Below, piece after piece: positions 33,635 through 43,864 of a DNA stretch of 64,000 nt. The notes beneath the pieces are model-generated. The model searched no databases and was not told the DNA's origin. It worked only from the letters and a program-made list of their open reading frames with translations. The stretch spans positions 496,001-560,000 of the forward strand of contig NZ_BBWV01000002.1 in NCBI RefSeq assembly GCF_000974785.1, written 5' to 3'. Position numbers and translations under genes: made by a program. The DNA is from Flavihumibacter petaseus NBRC 106054 (lineage in GTDB: Bacteria; Bacteroidota; Bacteroidia; Chitinophagales; Chitinophagaceae). Positions within the stretch are counted from its first letter, which is position 1. Each line of letters starts with the position of its first letter.

Positions 33635-36600
33635 ATGAAATGTATTAACCATACCCTGGTTTTGTGCCTGGCCCTTTCCTGCCTGGTTGCCTGTTCCGGA
33701 AGCAGGGAGAATGATCCCTGTAAAGACCTGTTTACGCTGCTGCCAGCTTCGGAAACAGGCATCGGGTTTATCAACACGGTGAAAGACAGCGCTTCAGTCA
33801 ACATTCTTAATTTCCGCAATTTTTACAATGGTGCGGGCGTAGCGATCGGCGATGTGAACAACGACGGGAAGCCGGATCTCTTCTTTACCGCCAACCAGCA
33901 GCATAATGCGCTGTACCTGAACAAAGGTAATTGGCAATTCGAGGATATTACCGAATCTGCCGGGGTACGGGGAATCAACAAATGGCACACTGGCGTGACC
34001 ATGATTGACATCAATGCGGATGGCTGGCTGGACATTTATGTCTGCAACAGTGGTGACGTTGCCGGGAATTTCCGCCGTAATGAATTATACCTTAACCTGA
34101 AAGATGGCCGGTTCAAAGAATGTGCCGCCGCTTACGGACTCGATGATGACGGTATCGGCACACAGGCGGCGTTCTTTGATTTCGACCTCGATGGCGATCT
34201 CGATTGCTTTATCCTCAACAACAGTTTCCGCCCGATTGAAAGCTTCGGCTACGACAAACGTATCCGCCATATCCGCAGCAGGAGCGGGGGCCACCGGCTA
34301 CTGCGCAACGATGAAGGTCATTTTACGGATGTCAGTGAAGCGGCCGGCATTTATGGCAGCGAGATCGCTTTCGGACTAGGAGTTAGCCTGGCGGATTTTA
34401 ATAATGATGGCTGGCCGGATTTCTATGTGTCGAATGATTTTTTTGAACGCGACTACCTCTACATCAACCAGCGCAATGGTACGTTTAAGGAATCCATCAT
34501 CGAATCCACCGGCCACACCAGCCTGGCTTCCATGGGAAGCGATGTGATGGATATCAATAACGATGGTAATCTTGACATCTTTACCACCGATATGCTCCCT
34601 GAAGGCGACTTTCGCCTTAAAACCACCTCCCGGTTTGATGACTATGATGTGTATAATGCCAAACTGCACAACGATTTCCACCACCAGTTCCAGGCGAATT
34701 GCCTTCAACTCAATAACGGCGACGGCACTTTTAAAGAGATCGCAGCCTATGCCGGCGTAGAAGCTACCGACTGGAGCTGGGGCGCCCTGAGTTTCGACTT
34801 CAACAATGACGGGTGGAAAGATATCTTCGTTTGTAATGGCATCAGCAAAGATCTGACTGACCAGGATTTCCTGGACTTCTACAGCGCCGCTGATATCCGC
34901 ATGCATGCCATGACCAACGGATTCAGTTATACCGATTTTTTGCAAAAGCTGAAAAGCACACCCATCCCCAATTATGCATTCCTCAACCGCAAGACGATGA
35001 AGTTCAGCAACGAGGCGGCACATATGGGGCTCGCGACGCCCTCCTTCAGCAATGGTGCGGCATACGGTGACCTTGACGGTGATGGTGACCTCGACCTGGT
35101 GGTGAATAATGTAAACATGCCTGCTTTTATCTACCGGAATGAAACCAGCGAAAGACACATGGGCAACTATCTCGGCATTACATTGGAAGGTGACACACTC
35201 AATCGTTTCGGGATCGGTGCGCGCGTTCAGGTATACACCGGGGGCCAGCAGCAGGTTATGGAGAATTTTGCCTGCCGCGGATTCCAGTCATCGGTAGAAC
35301 CGAAACTCCTGTTCGGGCTGGATAGTGCAACGGTTGTAGATAGTCTGGTGGTGCGCTGGCCTGATCAGCGCCGGCAAACACTGTATCATGTCAAGGCCAA
35401 CCAGCATATCGTATTGAAGCAGGAACTCGCATCGGCGCAGCAACTTTCACCTGAACCGGCAGTTTCAACACCTCTTGTCCAGGCGAACGAACGCCTTCAC
35501 CCGGTACCCATCCACCACGAAAACAATTTCAATGATTTTAACCGTGAACGATTAATACCGAAAATGCTTTCGGCAGAAGGTCCGCCATTGGCAACAGTTG
35601 ACCTGAATGGCGACGGTCTCGAAGATTTTTTCCTGGGGAATGCTGCCGGTGACACCGCTAAAATTTACCTGCAAACACCAGATGGCCGATTCAGACCGGA
35701 GACCATCCCGGCATTCATTCAGGACAGAAATTTTGAGACAACCGGGGTTGCCAGTATAGATGCTGACAACGACGGAGATCTTGATTTGGTGCTGGTGTCA
35801 GGAGGCAACCAATGGCCCGACGGACACCTTAATCAACAGGTTCGCCTTTACCTGAATAATGGCAAAGGTGGTTTTGAAAAAGCATTTGCAGGCTGGCCCG
35901 CTGTATCGCTCAATGGTTCCTGCATTACCGCGGGGGATGTTGACGGCGATGGCCTGACGGACCTTTTTATCGGTGCGCGAAGCATCCCGGGTATTTATGG
36001 TGCGAGGCCCACATCCCGCTTACTGAAGAATAGAGGCAACGGCCAGTTCGCTGATGTGACAGCAACCCAGGCGCCGCAACTGCAGCAAATGGGTATGGTA
36101 ACCTCAGCACTTTGGGTCTCCCTGGTACCAGGCAAGGCACCAGTATTGGTAGTAGCGGGCGACTGGATGCCCATCAGTTTGTTCCGCTACGAGGGCGGTC
36201 GCTTACAGCGGTATGACAGTTTGCCAACGTCATCCGGCTGGTGGAATGGATTGGCTGTTGCTGACCTCGATGGCAATGGATTGCCGGATCTCATCGCCCT
36301 GAACCAGGGGCAGAATTCAAAGATCCGTGCCGACAATAAACACCCTGCCCGCCTTTTTGTCGGAGACTTTGATAAGAATGGCCAGGAAGAATGTTTGCCG
36401 GCATATTATAAATCTGACAACCGATCCTATCCCTATCCGCTTCGCGGCGACCTGGTGATGCAATTGCCATCCTTCAAAAAGAAATTTCTCTATTACGCTG
36501 ACTATGCCGGTAAAACCATTGAGGAAGTGCTGACTCCCGAGCAACGCAAAAATGCACTGACGTTTACCGTAGACGAAACCAGGTCAATGATATGGTACCA

Positions 36601-36946
36601 GGTCAGCCCCGGCCATTTTGAAGCGCAGCCACTCCCTGCAGAAGTCCAGTTTTCTGCAATGTATCGGGCCGTGGTGAAAGACATCAATAATGATGGAAAA
36701 CCTGATATCCTTTTAGGTGGAAATTGTTACGGGCTGAAACCCGAAACCGGGAGGTACGATGCGAGCGAAGGCGTAGTGTTGATGAATGCTGGCAACCGCA
36801 GGTTCAGTTATTTGCCGGCAGTTCAATCGGGGTTTAAACCAACCGGCGAGATCCGGGATCTGAAAGTCATCAGCACGAAAAAAGGCGCAGCTGTTCTCGT
36901 GGCCCGAAATAATGAGGCACTCCAGTTTTATGAAATACGACCATGA
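33635..36946 (+). CDS. ASPIC/UnbV-VCBS repeat lipoprotein (CRTAC1-like) 1
   Basis: A 1103-residue lipoprotein (lipobox LVAC, Cys20). It carries many FG-GAP/VCBS calcium-loop repeats of the form D-N-DGxxD (for example DVNNDGKPDLF, DINADGWLDIY, DLDGDGDLDLV), consistent with a beta-propeller. An ASPIC/UnbV segment (IGARVQVYTGGQQQVMENFACRGFQSS) lies near residues 525-552, followed by a second propeller-like half. Such proteins often accompany Bacteroidota SusCD pairs; the role is surface adhesion or sugar binding by inference. It overlaps the next gene by four bases. Confidence 0.9.
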   Translation: MKCINHTLVLCLALSCLVACSGSRENDPCKDLFTLLPASETGIGFINTVKDSASVNILNFRNFYNGAGVAIGDVNNDGKPDLFFTANQQHNALYLNKGNWQFEDITESAGVRGINKWHTGVTMIDINADGWLDIYVCNSGDVAGNFRRNELYLNLKDGRFKECAAAYGLDDDGIGTQAAFFDFDLDGDLDCFILNNSFRPIESFGYDKRIRHIRSRSGGHRLLRNDEGHFTDVSEAAGIYGSEIAFGLGVSLADFNNDGWPDFYVSNDFFERDYLYINQRNGTFKESIIESTGHTSLASMGSDVMDINNDGNLDIFTTDMLPEGDFRLKTTSRFDDYDVYNAKLHNDFHHQFQANCLQLNNGDGTFKEIAAYAGVEATDWSWGALSFDFNNDGWKDIFVCNGISKDLTDQDFLDFYSAADIRMHAMTNGFSYTDFLQKLKSTPIPNYAFLNRKTMKFSNEAAHMGLATPSFSNGAAYGDLDGDGDLDLVVNNVNMPAFIYRNETSERHMGNYLGITLEGDTLNRFGIGARVQVYTGGQQQVMENFACRGFQSSVEPKLLFGLDSATVVDSLVVRWPDQRRQTLYHVKANQHIVLKQELASAQQLSPEPAVSTPLVQANERLHPVPIHHENNFNDFNRERLIPKMLSAEGPPLATVDLNGDGLEDFFLGNAAGDTAKIYLQTPDGRFRPETIPAFIQDRNFETTGVASIDADNDGDLDLVLVSGGNQWPDGHLNQQVRLYLNNGKGGFEKAFAGWPAVSLNGSCITAGDVDGDGLTDLFIGARSIPGIYGARPTSRLLKNRGNGQFADVTATQAPQLQQMGMVTSALWVSLVPGKAPVLVVAGDWMPISLFRYEGGRLQRYDSLPTSSGWWNGLAVADLDGNGLPDLIALNQGQNSKIRADNKHPARLFVGDFDKNGQEECLPAYYKSDNRSYPYPLRGDLVMQLPSFKKKFLYYADYAGKTIEEVLTPEQRKNALTFTVDETRSMIWYQVSPGHFEAQPLPAEVQFSAMYRAVVKDINNDGKPDILLGGNCYGLKPETGRYDASEGVVLMNAGNRRFSYLPAVQSGFKPTGEIRDLKVISTKKGAAVLVARNNEALQFYEIRP

Positions 36947-39900
36947 GAATATTTGTCGCACTATGGATATTGCTGATGCTGGCCGGTTGTAAGGCGGAAC
37001 CGCGCGCTGCGTTTGAAACGCTTTCACCGGGCCTCACGGGTATTTCTTTTGTGAACATACCCAACCATTCAAACGGTCTTAATTTCCTCGATTACCTGTA
37101 TTATTACAATGGCGGCGGTGTGGCTGCAGGGGACATTGATAACGACGGACTGATCGACCTGTACTTTACAGCTAACAACGGACACAGCAATAAACTCTAT
37201 CGGAATAAAGGCAATTTCCGGTTTGAAGACATTACGGATCAGGCGGGTGTAGCTGGTACAGCGAGCTGGCACTCCGGTGTTACCATGGTTGATGTTAACG
37301 GTGATGGCTGGCTGGATATTTATGTTTGTGCCGTAAGCGGTAAGCTGGGATTGGAAGGTCGTAACCAGCTTTACATTAACGATGGTACTGCGCACTTCAC
37401 CGACCAGGCCAAGGCCTACGGACTCGATTTCGAAGGTTACTCCACGCAGGCTGCCTTTTTTGATTATGATCACGACGGCGACCTGGATTGCTACCTGCTT
37501 ACCCAGTCAGACCATTCCGTTGAGCGCCTGGCAGATACTTCGCTGCGAAGAATGCCCGGCGGTAAAGCAGGCGACAGGTTTTTCCGCAACGACAACCATG
37601 TATTCAGGGATATCACTGCTTTGGCAGGGATCTATTCCAGTGTGCTCGGATACGGCCTGGGAGTAGCAGTTAGCGATATCGATGGCGATGGCTGGGATGA
37701 TCTCTATATCGGCAATGATTTCCATGAGAACGACTATTATTATCATAACGATGGGAACGGGCATTTTACCGAAGAAGGCTCCCGGCATTTTGCGCATTAT
37801 TCCCGGTTCAGTATGGGCAATGATATTGGCGATTTCAACAATGATGGCGCCCCGGACATCATTACGGTGGACATGCTCCCGGAAGAAGAAGCCTACCTGA
37901 AAACCTATAGTAGTGGTGAATCGCTGGATATCTACAGGCTGACCATTGAAAGGAATGGCTATCAGCCGCAATACTCCAGGAATGCCTTGCAGGTCAACCT
38001 GGGCAATGGGGTTGCTTTCAGTGATGCCTCACTGATGGCAGGCGTTTCAGCTACAGACTGGAGCTGGAGTCCCCTGTTTGCTGATTTCGACAATGATGGC
38101 TGGAAAGATCTTTTCATATCCAATGGGATCAGGCACAGGCCGGTTGACCTGGATTATATGCGATACATTTCTGACAATCTTGTGCAGCGGACAATGGGTC
38201 AGACAAGGCAGTTGGATAGTGCAGCCATTTCCCGGATGCCCGATGGCGCCGTACACAACTACCTGTTCAGGAACCAGGGCGGTAACACATTCGACAATAT
38301 CAGCCAGGTGGCTGGTCTCACAGCAGCGGGATATAGCGCCGGGGCGATATATGCCGATCTTGATAACAACGGTACGCTCGACCTGGTAACCAACAATAGT
38401 TTTGCACCGGCTGTTGTATACAAAAACAATATCGCAACAGGGCATTGGCTGCAAATTTCCCTGCGCGACACAAGCGCTGCCAATAGGATGGGAGTGGGGG
38501 CGAAGGTGTGGCTATGGCAAAATGGGAAAATGCAATACCAGCAGCTGATGTGTACACGCGGGTTCCAATCGTCAGTAGCGCCATTGCTGCATTTCGGAAT
38601 TGCAGCTCCCTTGGTCGATAGCTTGCGGATCGTCTGGCCCGATCAGTCCACTCAGCTTTTCACCGGCATCAACGCCGGCCAGCACCTGGTGTTGCAAAAA
38701 GGTCATGTGCCGGAACATTTCCGAAAAAAAGAATCGCCATTGAAACGCTTTACTGATGTAACGGACAGCATTACAATTCCCTGGGCACATCACGAGAATT
38801 CCTTTACTGACTTCAGCGTCCAGCGCCTGATTCCGCATGAACTTTCTGACCGGGGGCCAAAATTGGCAGTCGCCGATATTAATAACGACGGATGGGATGA
38901 TTTTTATGTATGTGGTGCTGCCGGCAAAGCAGGAGCATTGTTTGTGAGTAATCATAGCGGCGGCTGGATCAAAAAAGAAATTGATGCCGGCTATTTGCCG
39001 GCTACCGATGAAGTGGCTGCGATATGGCTCGATGCTAATGGAGACGGGCTACCCGACCTGTACATAGCTTCGGGCGGTAATGAAAAATGGACGGGGGATA
39101 GCAGCCTGGCCGATCGCCTCTATCTTCAGGCAAAGACAGGCAGGTTCACAAGGAGCAATGGGCTGCCGCCGTTGTTGGAAAATAAATCGGTTATTGCCAC
39201 CGGTGATCCTGATGGCGATGGCGATACAGATATTTTTGTCGGCGTGCTGGCTGATGCAAAGGCCTACGGAAAACCTGTTTCCAGCTACTTGTTGATCAAC
39301 GACGGTAAGGGGCATTTTAGTAAGGCAGAAGAATCTGTAATACCGTTGAATGACCTGGGGATGGTCACCGGTGCAGTTTGGGGAGATCTCAATGGTGATA
39401 AAAAACCAGACCTGGTAGTGGCGGGGGAATGGATGCCGGTAACCTGTTTCATTAATAAGGGGAACAGGTTTGAAAAGTTTTCCTTTCCCCATAGTGAAGG
39501 CCTCTGGCAGTGCCTGCAGCTGGCTGATCCTGATGGCGACGGGGATCTTGACATTATTGCCGGGAATTTTGGTACCAACAGCAAACTCCGCGCAAGCCAG
39601 GAATATCCCCTGAAATTGTATGTGAAGGACTTTGATCAGAATGGCAGGACAGACCAGTTGCTGACTTACAGCAATGCCAAAGGGGAATTCAGTTTTTGGG
39701 GGAAGGATGAACTCGAAACCCAACTGCCCCTGATCAAACGCAGGTTTTTGTATTACCGTGATTATGCCGGAAAAAATGTGAAGGAAGCTTTTGGTGACTG
39801 GTTGAAAGACGCATTGGTGCTGAAAACCGAAACGCTGGCATCCGCGATCTTCAGGAATGACGGTAACATGAATTTCTATTCCATTGATCTGCCCTGGGAA

Positions 39901-40194
39901 GCACAGCTGTCTCCGGTCTTTTCCTTCCTTGTCGACGACATAAACGCAGATGGCAGAACAGACCTGATCCCCGGAGGGAATTTTTATGGTTCAAGCCCTT
40001 ATGAGGGCCGGTACGATGCGAACTGGGGTTTCATACTACTGGGGAGAGCTTCCCTTCGCTTTGATGCCTGGTCACCTGCGGCAAGTGGGTTGTTAAATCC
40101 TGGTGAAACGCGGGATATTCAAAAATTACGCAGCAGCCGGGGATCTTTATACCTGGTAGCGCAAAACAACAGCCGGATAAGGGTGTTTCAATAA
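36943..40194 (+). CDS. ASPIC/UnbV-VCBS repeat lipoprotein (CRTAC1-like) 2
   Basis: A 1083-residue paralog of the preceding protein (lipobox LAGC, Cys16), with the same double-propeller repeats (DIDNDGLIDLY, DVNGDGWLDIY, DLDNNGTLDLV) and ASPIC segment (MGVGAKVWLWQNGKMQYQQL ... RGFQSSVAP) near residues 515-550. ATG overlaps the upstream TGA, so the pair is translationally coupled. The paralogs keep the same order and differ by eye in many positions, suggesting an old duplication. The stop overlaps the convergent SRPBCC gene by 7 bases. Confidence 0.9.
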   Translation: MRIFVALWILLMLAGCKAEPRAAFETLSPGLTGISFVNIPNHSNGLNFLDYLYYYNGGGVAAGDIDNDGLIDLYFTANNGHSNKLYRNKGNFRFEDITDQAGVAGTASWHSGVTMVDVNGDGWLDIYVCAVSGKLGLEGRNQLYINDGTAHFTDQAKAYGLDFEGYSTQAAFFDYDHDGDLDCYLLTQSDHSVERLADTSLRRMPGGKAGDRFFRNDNHVFRDITALAGIYSSVLGYGLGVAVSDIDGDGWDDLYIGNDFHENDYYYHNDGNGHFTEEGSRHFAHYSRFSMGNDIGDFNNDGAPDIITVDMLPEEEAYLKTYSSGESLDIYRLTIERNGYQPQYSRNALQVNLGNGVAFSDASLMAGVSATDWSWSPLFADFDNDGWKDLFISNGIRHRPVDLDYMRYISDNLVQRTMGQTRQLDSAAISRMPDGAVHNYLFRNQGGNTFDNISQVAGLTAAGYSAGAIYADLDNNGTLDLVTNNSFAPAVVYKNNIATGHWLQISLRDTSAANRMGVGAKVWLWQNGKMQYQQLMCTRGFQSSVAPLLHFGIAAPLVDSLRIVWPDQSTQLFTGINAGQHLVLQKGHVPEHFRKKESPLKRFTDVTDSITIPWAHHENSFTDFSVQRLIPHELSDRGPKLAVADINNDGWDDFYVCGAAGKAGALFVSNHSGGWIKKEIDAGYLPATDEVAAIWLDANGDGLPDLYIASGGNEKWTGDSSLADRLYLQAKTGRFTRSNGLPPLLENKSVIATGDPDGDGDTDIFVGVLADAKAYGKPVSSYLLINDGKGHFSKAEESVIPLNDLGMVTGAVWGDLNGDKKPDLVVAGEWMPVTCFINKGNRFEKFSFPHSEGLWQCLQLADPDGDGDLDIIAGNFGTNSKLRASQEYPLKLYVKDFDQNGRTDQLLTYSNAKGEFSFWGKDELETQLPLIKRRFLYYRDYAGKNVKEAFGDWLKDALVLKTETLASAIFRNDGNMNFYSIDLPWEAQLSPVFSFLVDDINADGRTDLIPGGNFYGSSPYEGRYDANWGFILLGRASLRFDAWSPAASGLLNPGETRDIQKLRSSRGSLYLVAQNNSRIRVFQ

Positions 40195-41027
40195 ACAGGT
40201 ACGATCACTTCCAGCTCCTGTTTCGGATCCCTGATGATTGCACCATCCCGTACCGGAAATTTATCCATGACCACCGCCACCCTTTTCATACGCTGATCAT
40301 ATATATAGTTGTTCAATGCCTGCTGCAGGGATGATTTTTTTTCAAGACTGCTTTTGCCTACCAATAATTTTCCCCGTGATGGTAATGCCAACACCTTCGA
40401 TTCACCTGCTTGTGCCGGGCGCTTTTTAACCGGAACGCCAACCGCAGTTTCCACCAGGCCATTGGCTAAGCTGACCTTGCTGACAAAACAATAGCCTGGC
40501 ATTTCTTCCCCCGGCAACTGCTTCAGGGTCTTGTACAGGCTTTGCGATAAAACATTGGCGATGCTGTCACTTTTCTCCCGTTGGCCAACGCGCTGCAGGG
40601 TAAGGATCAGCGAGTCGGAAACAGCCACAGGCCTGATTTCAAAGCCATATCGCCAGGCCGGGTCTTCCATCAGGGCCTTCAGTTTGTATAAAGTCTGCTT
40701 TTCCGGTGATCCGGCAATTTTTACCTCACAGGCGTGATCGCGGGTTACCGGGATAATCTCAAATGTATAGTGAATACTGTCCTGGTTATCGTACGTACTT
40801 AACACTACCGTTGATGCGGAAACTTGTCGCAATGTAACCTGGTGGTTGAATTTTTCCGGAAGCCACAAGTGATAACTGTTGCTGTCTGTCAGCTTTTGCA
40901 TCACGTCGAATGGTGTTGCGTTTATGGAGATGACCTGTTCACGACTGTCAGTCAGAAAAAAGGCCGCAGCAATTGACGCAATGATTACGATTGCCAGGAG
41001 CGCCCATCGGATCCAGCCTTTCTTCAT
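40188..41027 (-). CDS. SRPBCC/GyrI-like domain protein
   Basis: A 279-residue protein with one N-terminal membrane helix (WALLAIVIIASIAAAFFL). Residues about 30-140 resemble a START/SRPBCC lipid-binding fold (INATPFDVMQKLTDSNSYHLWLPEKF). Residues about 165-279 resemble a GyrI-like effector-binding domain, with the ending KQELEVIVPVY typical of that fold. It is last in a seven-gene minus-strand unit headed by gntR, 3 bases from the asparaginase gene. Likely small-molecule sensor or scavenger; role unknown. Confidence 0.75.
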   Translation of the reverse strand: MKKGWIRWALLAIVIIASIAAAFFLTDSREQVISINATPFDVMQKLTDSNSYHLWLPEKFNHQVTLRQVSASTVVLSTYDNQDSIHYTFEIIPVTRDHACEVKIAGSPEKQTLYKLKALMEDPAWRYGFEIRPVAVSDSLILTLQRVGQREKSDSIANVLSQSLYKTLKQLPGEEMPGYCFVSKVSLANGLVETAVGVPVKKRPAQAGESKVLALPSRGKLLVGKSSLEKKSSLQQALNNYIYDQRMKRVAVVMDKFPVRDGAIIRDPKQELEVIVPVY

Positions 41028-41030
41028 AGA

Positions 41031-42050
41031 TCAAAAATAGTGCTGCCCGGTATGCATTTGCGTTTCGCTCGCAGATTTAACAGCATAGGAAAATCCCTCC
41101 TGGAGACAAAAGGCACCATGAACACCCTGTTTATTCAACGCGAGAAATCCTACCTGCATTTCTTTTGCTTTTGCGGGACTGCGTTTTACGATTCTTTCCA
41201 CAGCTTCCCTGCACGCCTGTTGCGGCGTAAATCCCTGTCGCATGAGTTCCACGATCAGGTGCGCACCCGCAATCCTGATAACCTCTTCGCCAACACCGGT
41301 TGCTGTGGCGCCGCCAATTTCATTGTCTACATATAAGCCTGCCCCGATAACCGGGGAGTCGCCAACCCGTCCCTGCATTTTGAACGCCATTCCGCTGGTG
41401 GTACAGGCGCCGCTTACATTACCCTGCTGGTCAATTGCCAGCATGCCAATGGTGTCATGATTGTATTTACGGCCGGGAAGACTATCCTTCCCGCTATTCA
41501 TCTTGTTTTCAATATTGATGACCGGCTCATATTTAGATGTCTTTAACCATTCTTTCCAGGCTTTTTTGGACGCCGGTGTCAACAGGTCAACTTTTTTGAA
41601 TCCATTGGCCAATGCAAATGCCTGCGCGCCTTCTCCCACCAGGATAATGTGTGGTGTCTTATCCATCACCAACCGGGCAACAGAGACAGGGTGCAGGATG
41701 TTTTCAAGGCACATCACCGATCCGCAACCATACTTGTCGTCCATGATGCAGGCATCCAATGTCACGCGGCCATCCCGGTCCGGTAGTCCGCCAAGACCAA
41801 CAGTAAAGTTATTCCCCGCTGCTTCAGTTACTCTTACACCCGCTTCTACGGCATCTACTGCCCGGCCGCCTTTTGCTAGTACGGCCCAGGCGCCTTCATT
41901 AGCCTCCCGGCCAAAATCCCACGTGGAAATGACGATGGGAAACACGGCGCTGCCGGAAACAGCTTTAGTTGCTGCAAGCATAGTATTTCCTGCCAAAAGG
42001 CCTGCAGATCCGGTAATGGACTGCTGGATGAATTTTCGTCGGTTGACCAT
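41031..42050 (-). CDS. Glycosylasparaginase (N4-GlcNAc-L-asparaginase), exported
   Basis: A 339-residue Ntn-hydrolase. The N-terminus (NRRKFIQQS) looks like a Tat-type twin-Arg signal. The family pattern is clear: STWDFGREANEGAWAVLAKGGRAVDAVEAGVRVTE, VTLDACIMDD, and autocleavage HDT with nucleophile Thr200 followed by IGMLAIDQQGNVSGACTTSGMAFK. The enzyme splits N4-GlcNAc-Asn, the link of N-glycans to protein. It is cotranscribed with the sugar porter and mannose isomerases, suggesting glycopeptide use. Confidence 0.9.
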   Translation of the reverse strand: MVNRRKFIQQSITGSAGLLAGNTMLAATKAVSGSAVFPIVISTWDFGREANEGAWAVLAKGGRAVDAVEAGVRVTEAAGNNFTVGLGGLPDRDGRVTLDACIMDDKYGCGSVMCLENILHPVSVARLVMDKTPHIILVGEGAQAFALANGFKKVDLLTPASKKAWKEWLKTSKYEPVINIENKMNSGKDSLPGRKYNHDTIGMLAIDQQGNVSGACTTSGMAFKMQGRVGDSPVIGAGLYVDNEIGGATATGVGEEVIRIAGAHLIVELMRQGFTPQQACREAVERIVKRSPAKAKEMQVGFLALNKQGVHGAFCLQEGFSYAVKSASETQMHTGQHYF

Positions 42051-42060
42051 TATCGGTGTA

Positions 42061-43443
42061 TTAATGGGGGGCTACAAAAACATTCTCCATTTCTTCAAGT
42101 GATTTGCCCGAGGTTTCCTTTACGATATTGATACTGAAAAAATAGTTGATGAGACTGCACACTGCAAAGATCCAGAAGGTAATTCCGGCACCCACCGATT
42201 CCAGCAGCCACGGGAAGAATTGACCTACGATCCAGTTGGCGATCCAGAGAAACATGGTGCAGATAGAAACTGCCTTTACGCGTACGTCGGTCGGGAACAT
42301 TTCATTGATGATGATCCAGGTGACGGGGCCAAGTGAAAAAGCAAAACAGGCAATGAAGATGAGGATCAGGGTGAGTACCAGTACGGGCGGGGTGTAACCG
42401 GTATAAAACAGGAATCCGCAGGTGAAGAGAGAAAAAACAATCCCGGTAAGTCCCCATTTTAAGAGTGCCTTTCGACCGTAACGGTCCGCAGTTTTAATGG
42501 CAACAATCGTGAACAGAACATTCACTGCCCCGAGAATGGACTGGAAAACCATGGCATTCTCATTCCCGGCATTCGCTGACGCAAATATTTTCGGACCATA
42601 ATAAATAATGGCATTGATACCGGAAAATTGCTGGAATACCGCCAGTACGATTCCAATGATCAGCGGAAGCCGGATGGCAGGATCCTTCCAGGAACGTTGC
42701 TGTGTACTTTGCCGGGATGCTGCGGTTGTAATGGCATCCAGTTCTTTGGCAGCCTGTTCTGCAGGCCTGAGGTCATGCAGAATTACTGATGCCTGTTCCC
42801 GTTTCCCTCTTGTGATCAGCCACCGGGGACTTTCCGGCACCCTGAAAAGCAGGAGCAGGAATAGGATACTGGGTATGGCCATCACCAGGAACATTGTCCG
42901 CCATTTTTCCTGGACCAGCAGTGCAGCGATCGTGTTGCTGTCGGTTGCACCCTGCGGGAGGCCACTGATAATCACGTTGGAGAAATAAGCTGCTAGAATA
43001 CCTGCTGTGATTGCCAGCTGGTAATAGGCAATCATGCGGCCGCGGCTTTCCGGCATGGCAAATTCTGCGATGAGCATGGGTGAGATGACAGATGCCATGC
43101 CCACCCCAACGCCGCCGATCAGGCGAAAAAAGATCAGTTGCGAAACGCTGGAAGGAAAACTACATCCGATTGCCGATACCAGGAACATAAAGGCTGCAAG
43201 CAGTATCGTTTTTTTTCTGCCGATACGGTCACTTAAAATTCCTGTGATCAGTACGCCAATGATGCAGCCGAGCAGGCCGCTGCTCACCAGCCATCCTTCC
43301 ATAACAGTATTCAGGGAGAACTGGCCTTTGATCATCTGGAGGGCACCGGAGATCACTGCGGTATCGAAGCCGAACAGTAGTCCGCCGAGGGCAGCGGTCA
43401 TGCAGATCCGTCGGGTTCTGGCAGCGTATTGTTTTGTATTCAT
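42061..43443 (-). CDS. Sugar porter-family MFS transporter
   Basis: A 460-residue membrane protein with twelve predicted helices. Sugar-porter signatures are present: GGLLFGFDTAVISGA in helix 1, DRIGRKK after helix 2, GGVGVGMASVISPMLIAE near 113, PESPRWL near 205, QQFSGINAIIYYGP near 267 and DRYGRK near 322. The start is ATG 43443 (MNTKQ), two codons after an alternative. It imports a free hexose or pentose released outside the cell. It is fifth gene of the gntR unit. Confidence 0.95.
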   Translation of the reverse strand: MNTKQYAARTRRICMTAALGGLLFGFDTAVISGALQMIKGQFSLNTVMEGWLVSSGLLGCIIGVLITGILSDRIGRKKTILLAAFMFLVSAIGCSFPSSVSQLIFFRLIGGVGVGMASVISPMLIAEFAMPESRGRMIAYYQLAITAGILAAYFSNVIISGLPQGATDSNTIAALLVQEKWRTMFLVMAIPSILFLLLLFRVPESPRWLITRGKREQASVILHDLRPAEQAAKELDAITTAASRQSTQQRSWKDPAIRLPLIIGIVLAVFQQFSGINAIIYYGPKIFASANAGNENAMVFQSILGAVNVLFTIVAIKTADRYGRKALLKWGLTGIVFSLFTCGFLFYTGYTPPVLVLTLILIFIACFAFSLGPVTWIIINEMFPTDVRVKAVSICTMFLWIANWIVGQFFPWLLESVGAGITFWIFAVCSLINYFFSINIVKETSGKSLEEMENVFVAPH

Positions 43444-43473
43444 GGGCAATCGTTAATAGCAATCTGTTTGAAG

Positions 43474-43854
43474 TTACCGGATATAATCATCATCGTAGCG
43501 GGCAATGTCTTCCTGCTGCCAGTTGCCAAAAGCAACTTCGAGCACCCGGACGGCCGAATTTCCATGGCAGCTCAAACGGTGTTTCTCATTGGCAGGAATC
43601 CAGATCTCATCACCGGCGCTGCATTCCCTGATTTCTTCACCCACCTGCACCACCGCGCCATCATCGATCACGATCCACAATTCTGCCCGGCCGGTATGCG
43701 ACTGGAGACTCAACCGCTGACCAGGAAGACAGGTCATCATGCTCACCGTACAGTCTTCATTAAAAGCATATTGTTTGAAACTTCCCCAGGGCCGGGTCAC
43801 AAAAGAAACGTCAGGCTTTTTTTCAGGAATGGGTTTGGTAACATAATTGATCAT
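43474..43854 (-). CDS. Cupin, mannose-6-phosphate isomerase type II-like
   Basis: A 126-residue single cupin domain. The pattern RPWGSFKQYA, LPGQRLSLQSHTGRAELWIVIDDGAVVQVGE and GDEIWIPANEKHRLSCHG matches the C-terminal isomerase cupin of type II mannose-6-phosphate isomerase/GDP-mannose enzymes, without the nucleotidyltransferase domain. The metal-site His and Glu are in place. It lies 10 bases after the larger mannose isomerase gene. Confidence 0.85.
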   Translation of the reverse strand: MINYVTKPIPEKKPDVSFVTRPWGSFKQYAFNEDCTVSMMTCLPGQRLSLQSHTGRAELWIVIDDGAVVQVGEEIRECSAGDEIWIPANEKHRLSCHGNSAVRVLEVAFGNWQQEDIARYDDDYIR

Positions 43855-43864
43855 CTTGCTATAA

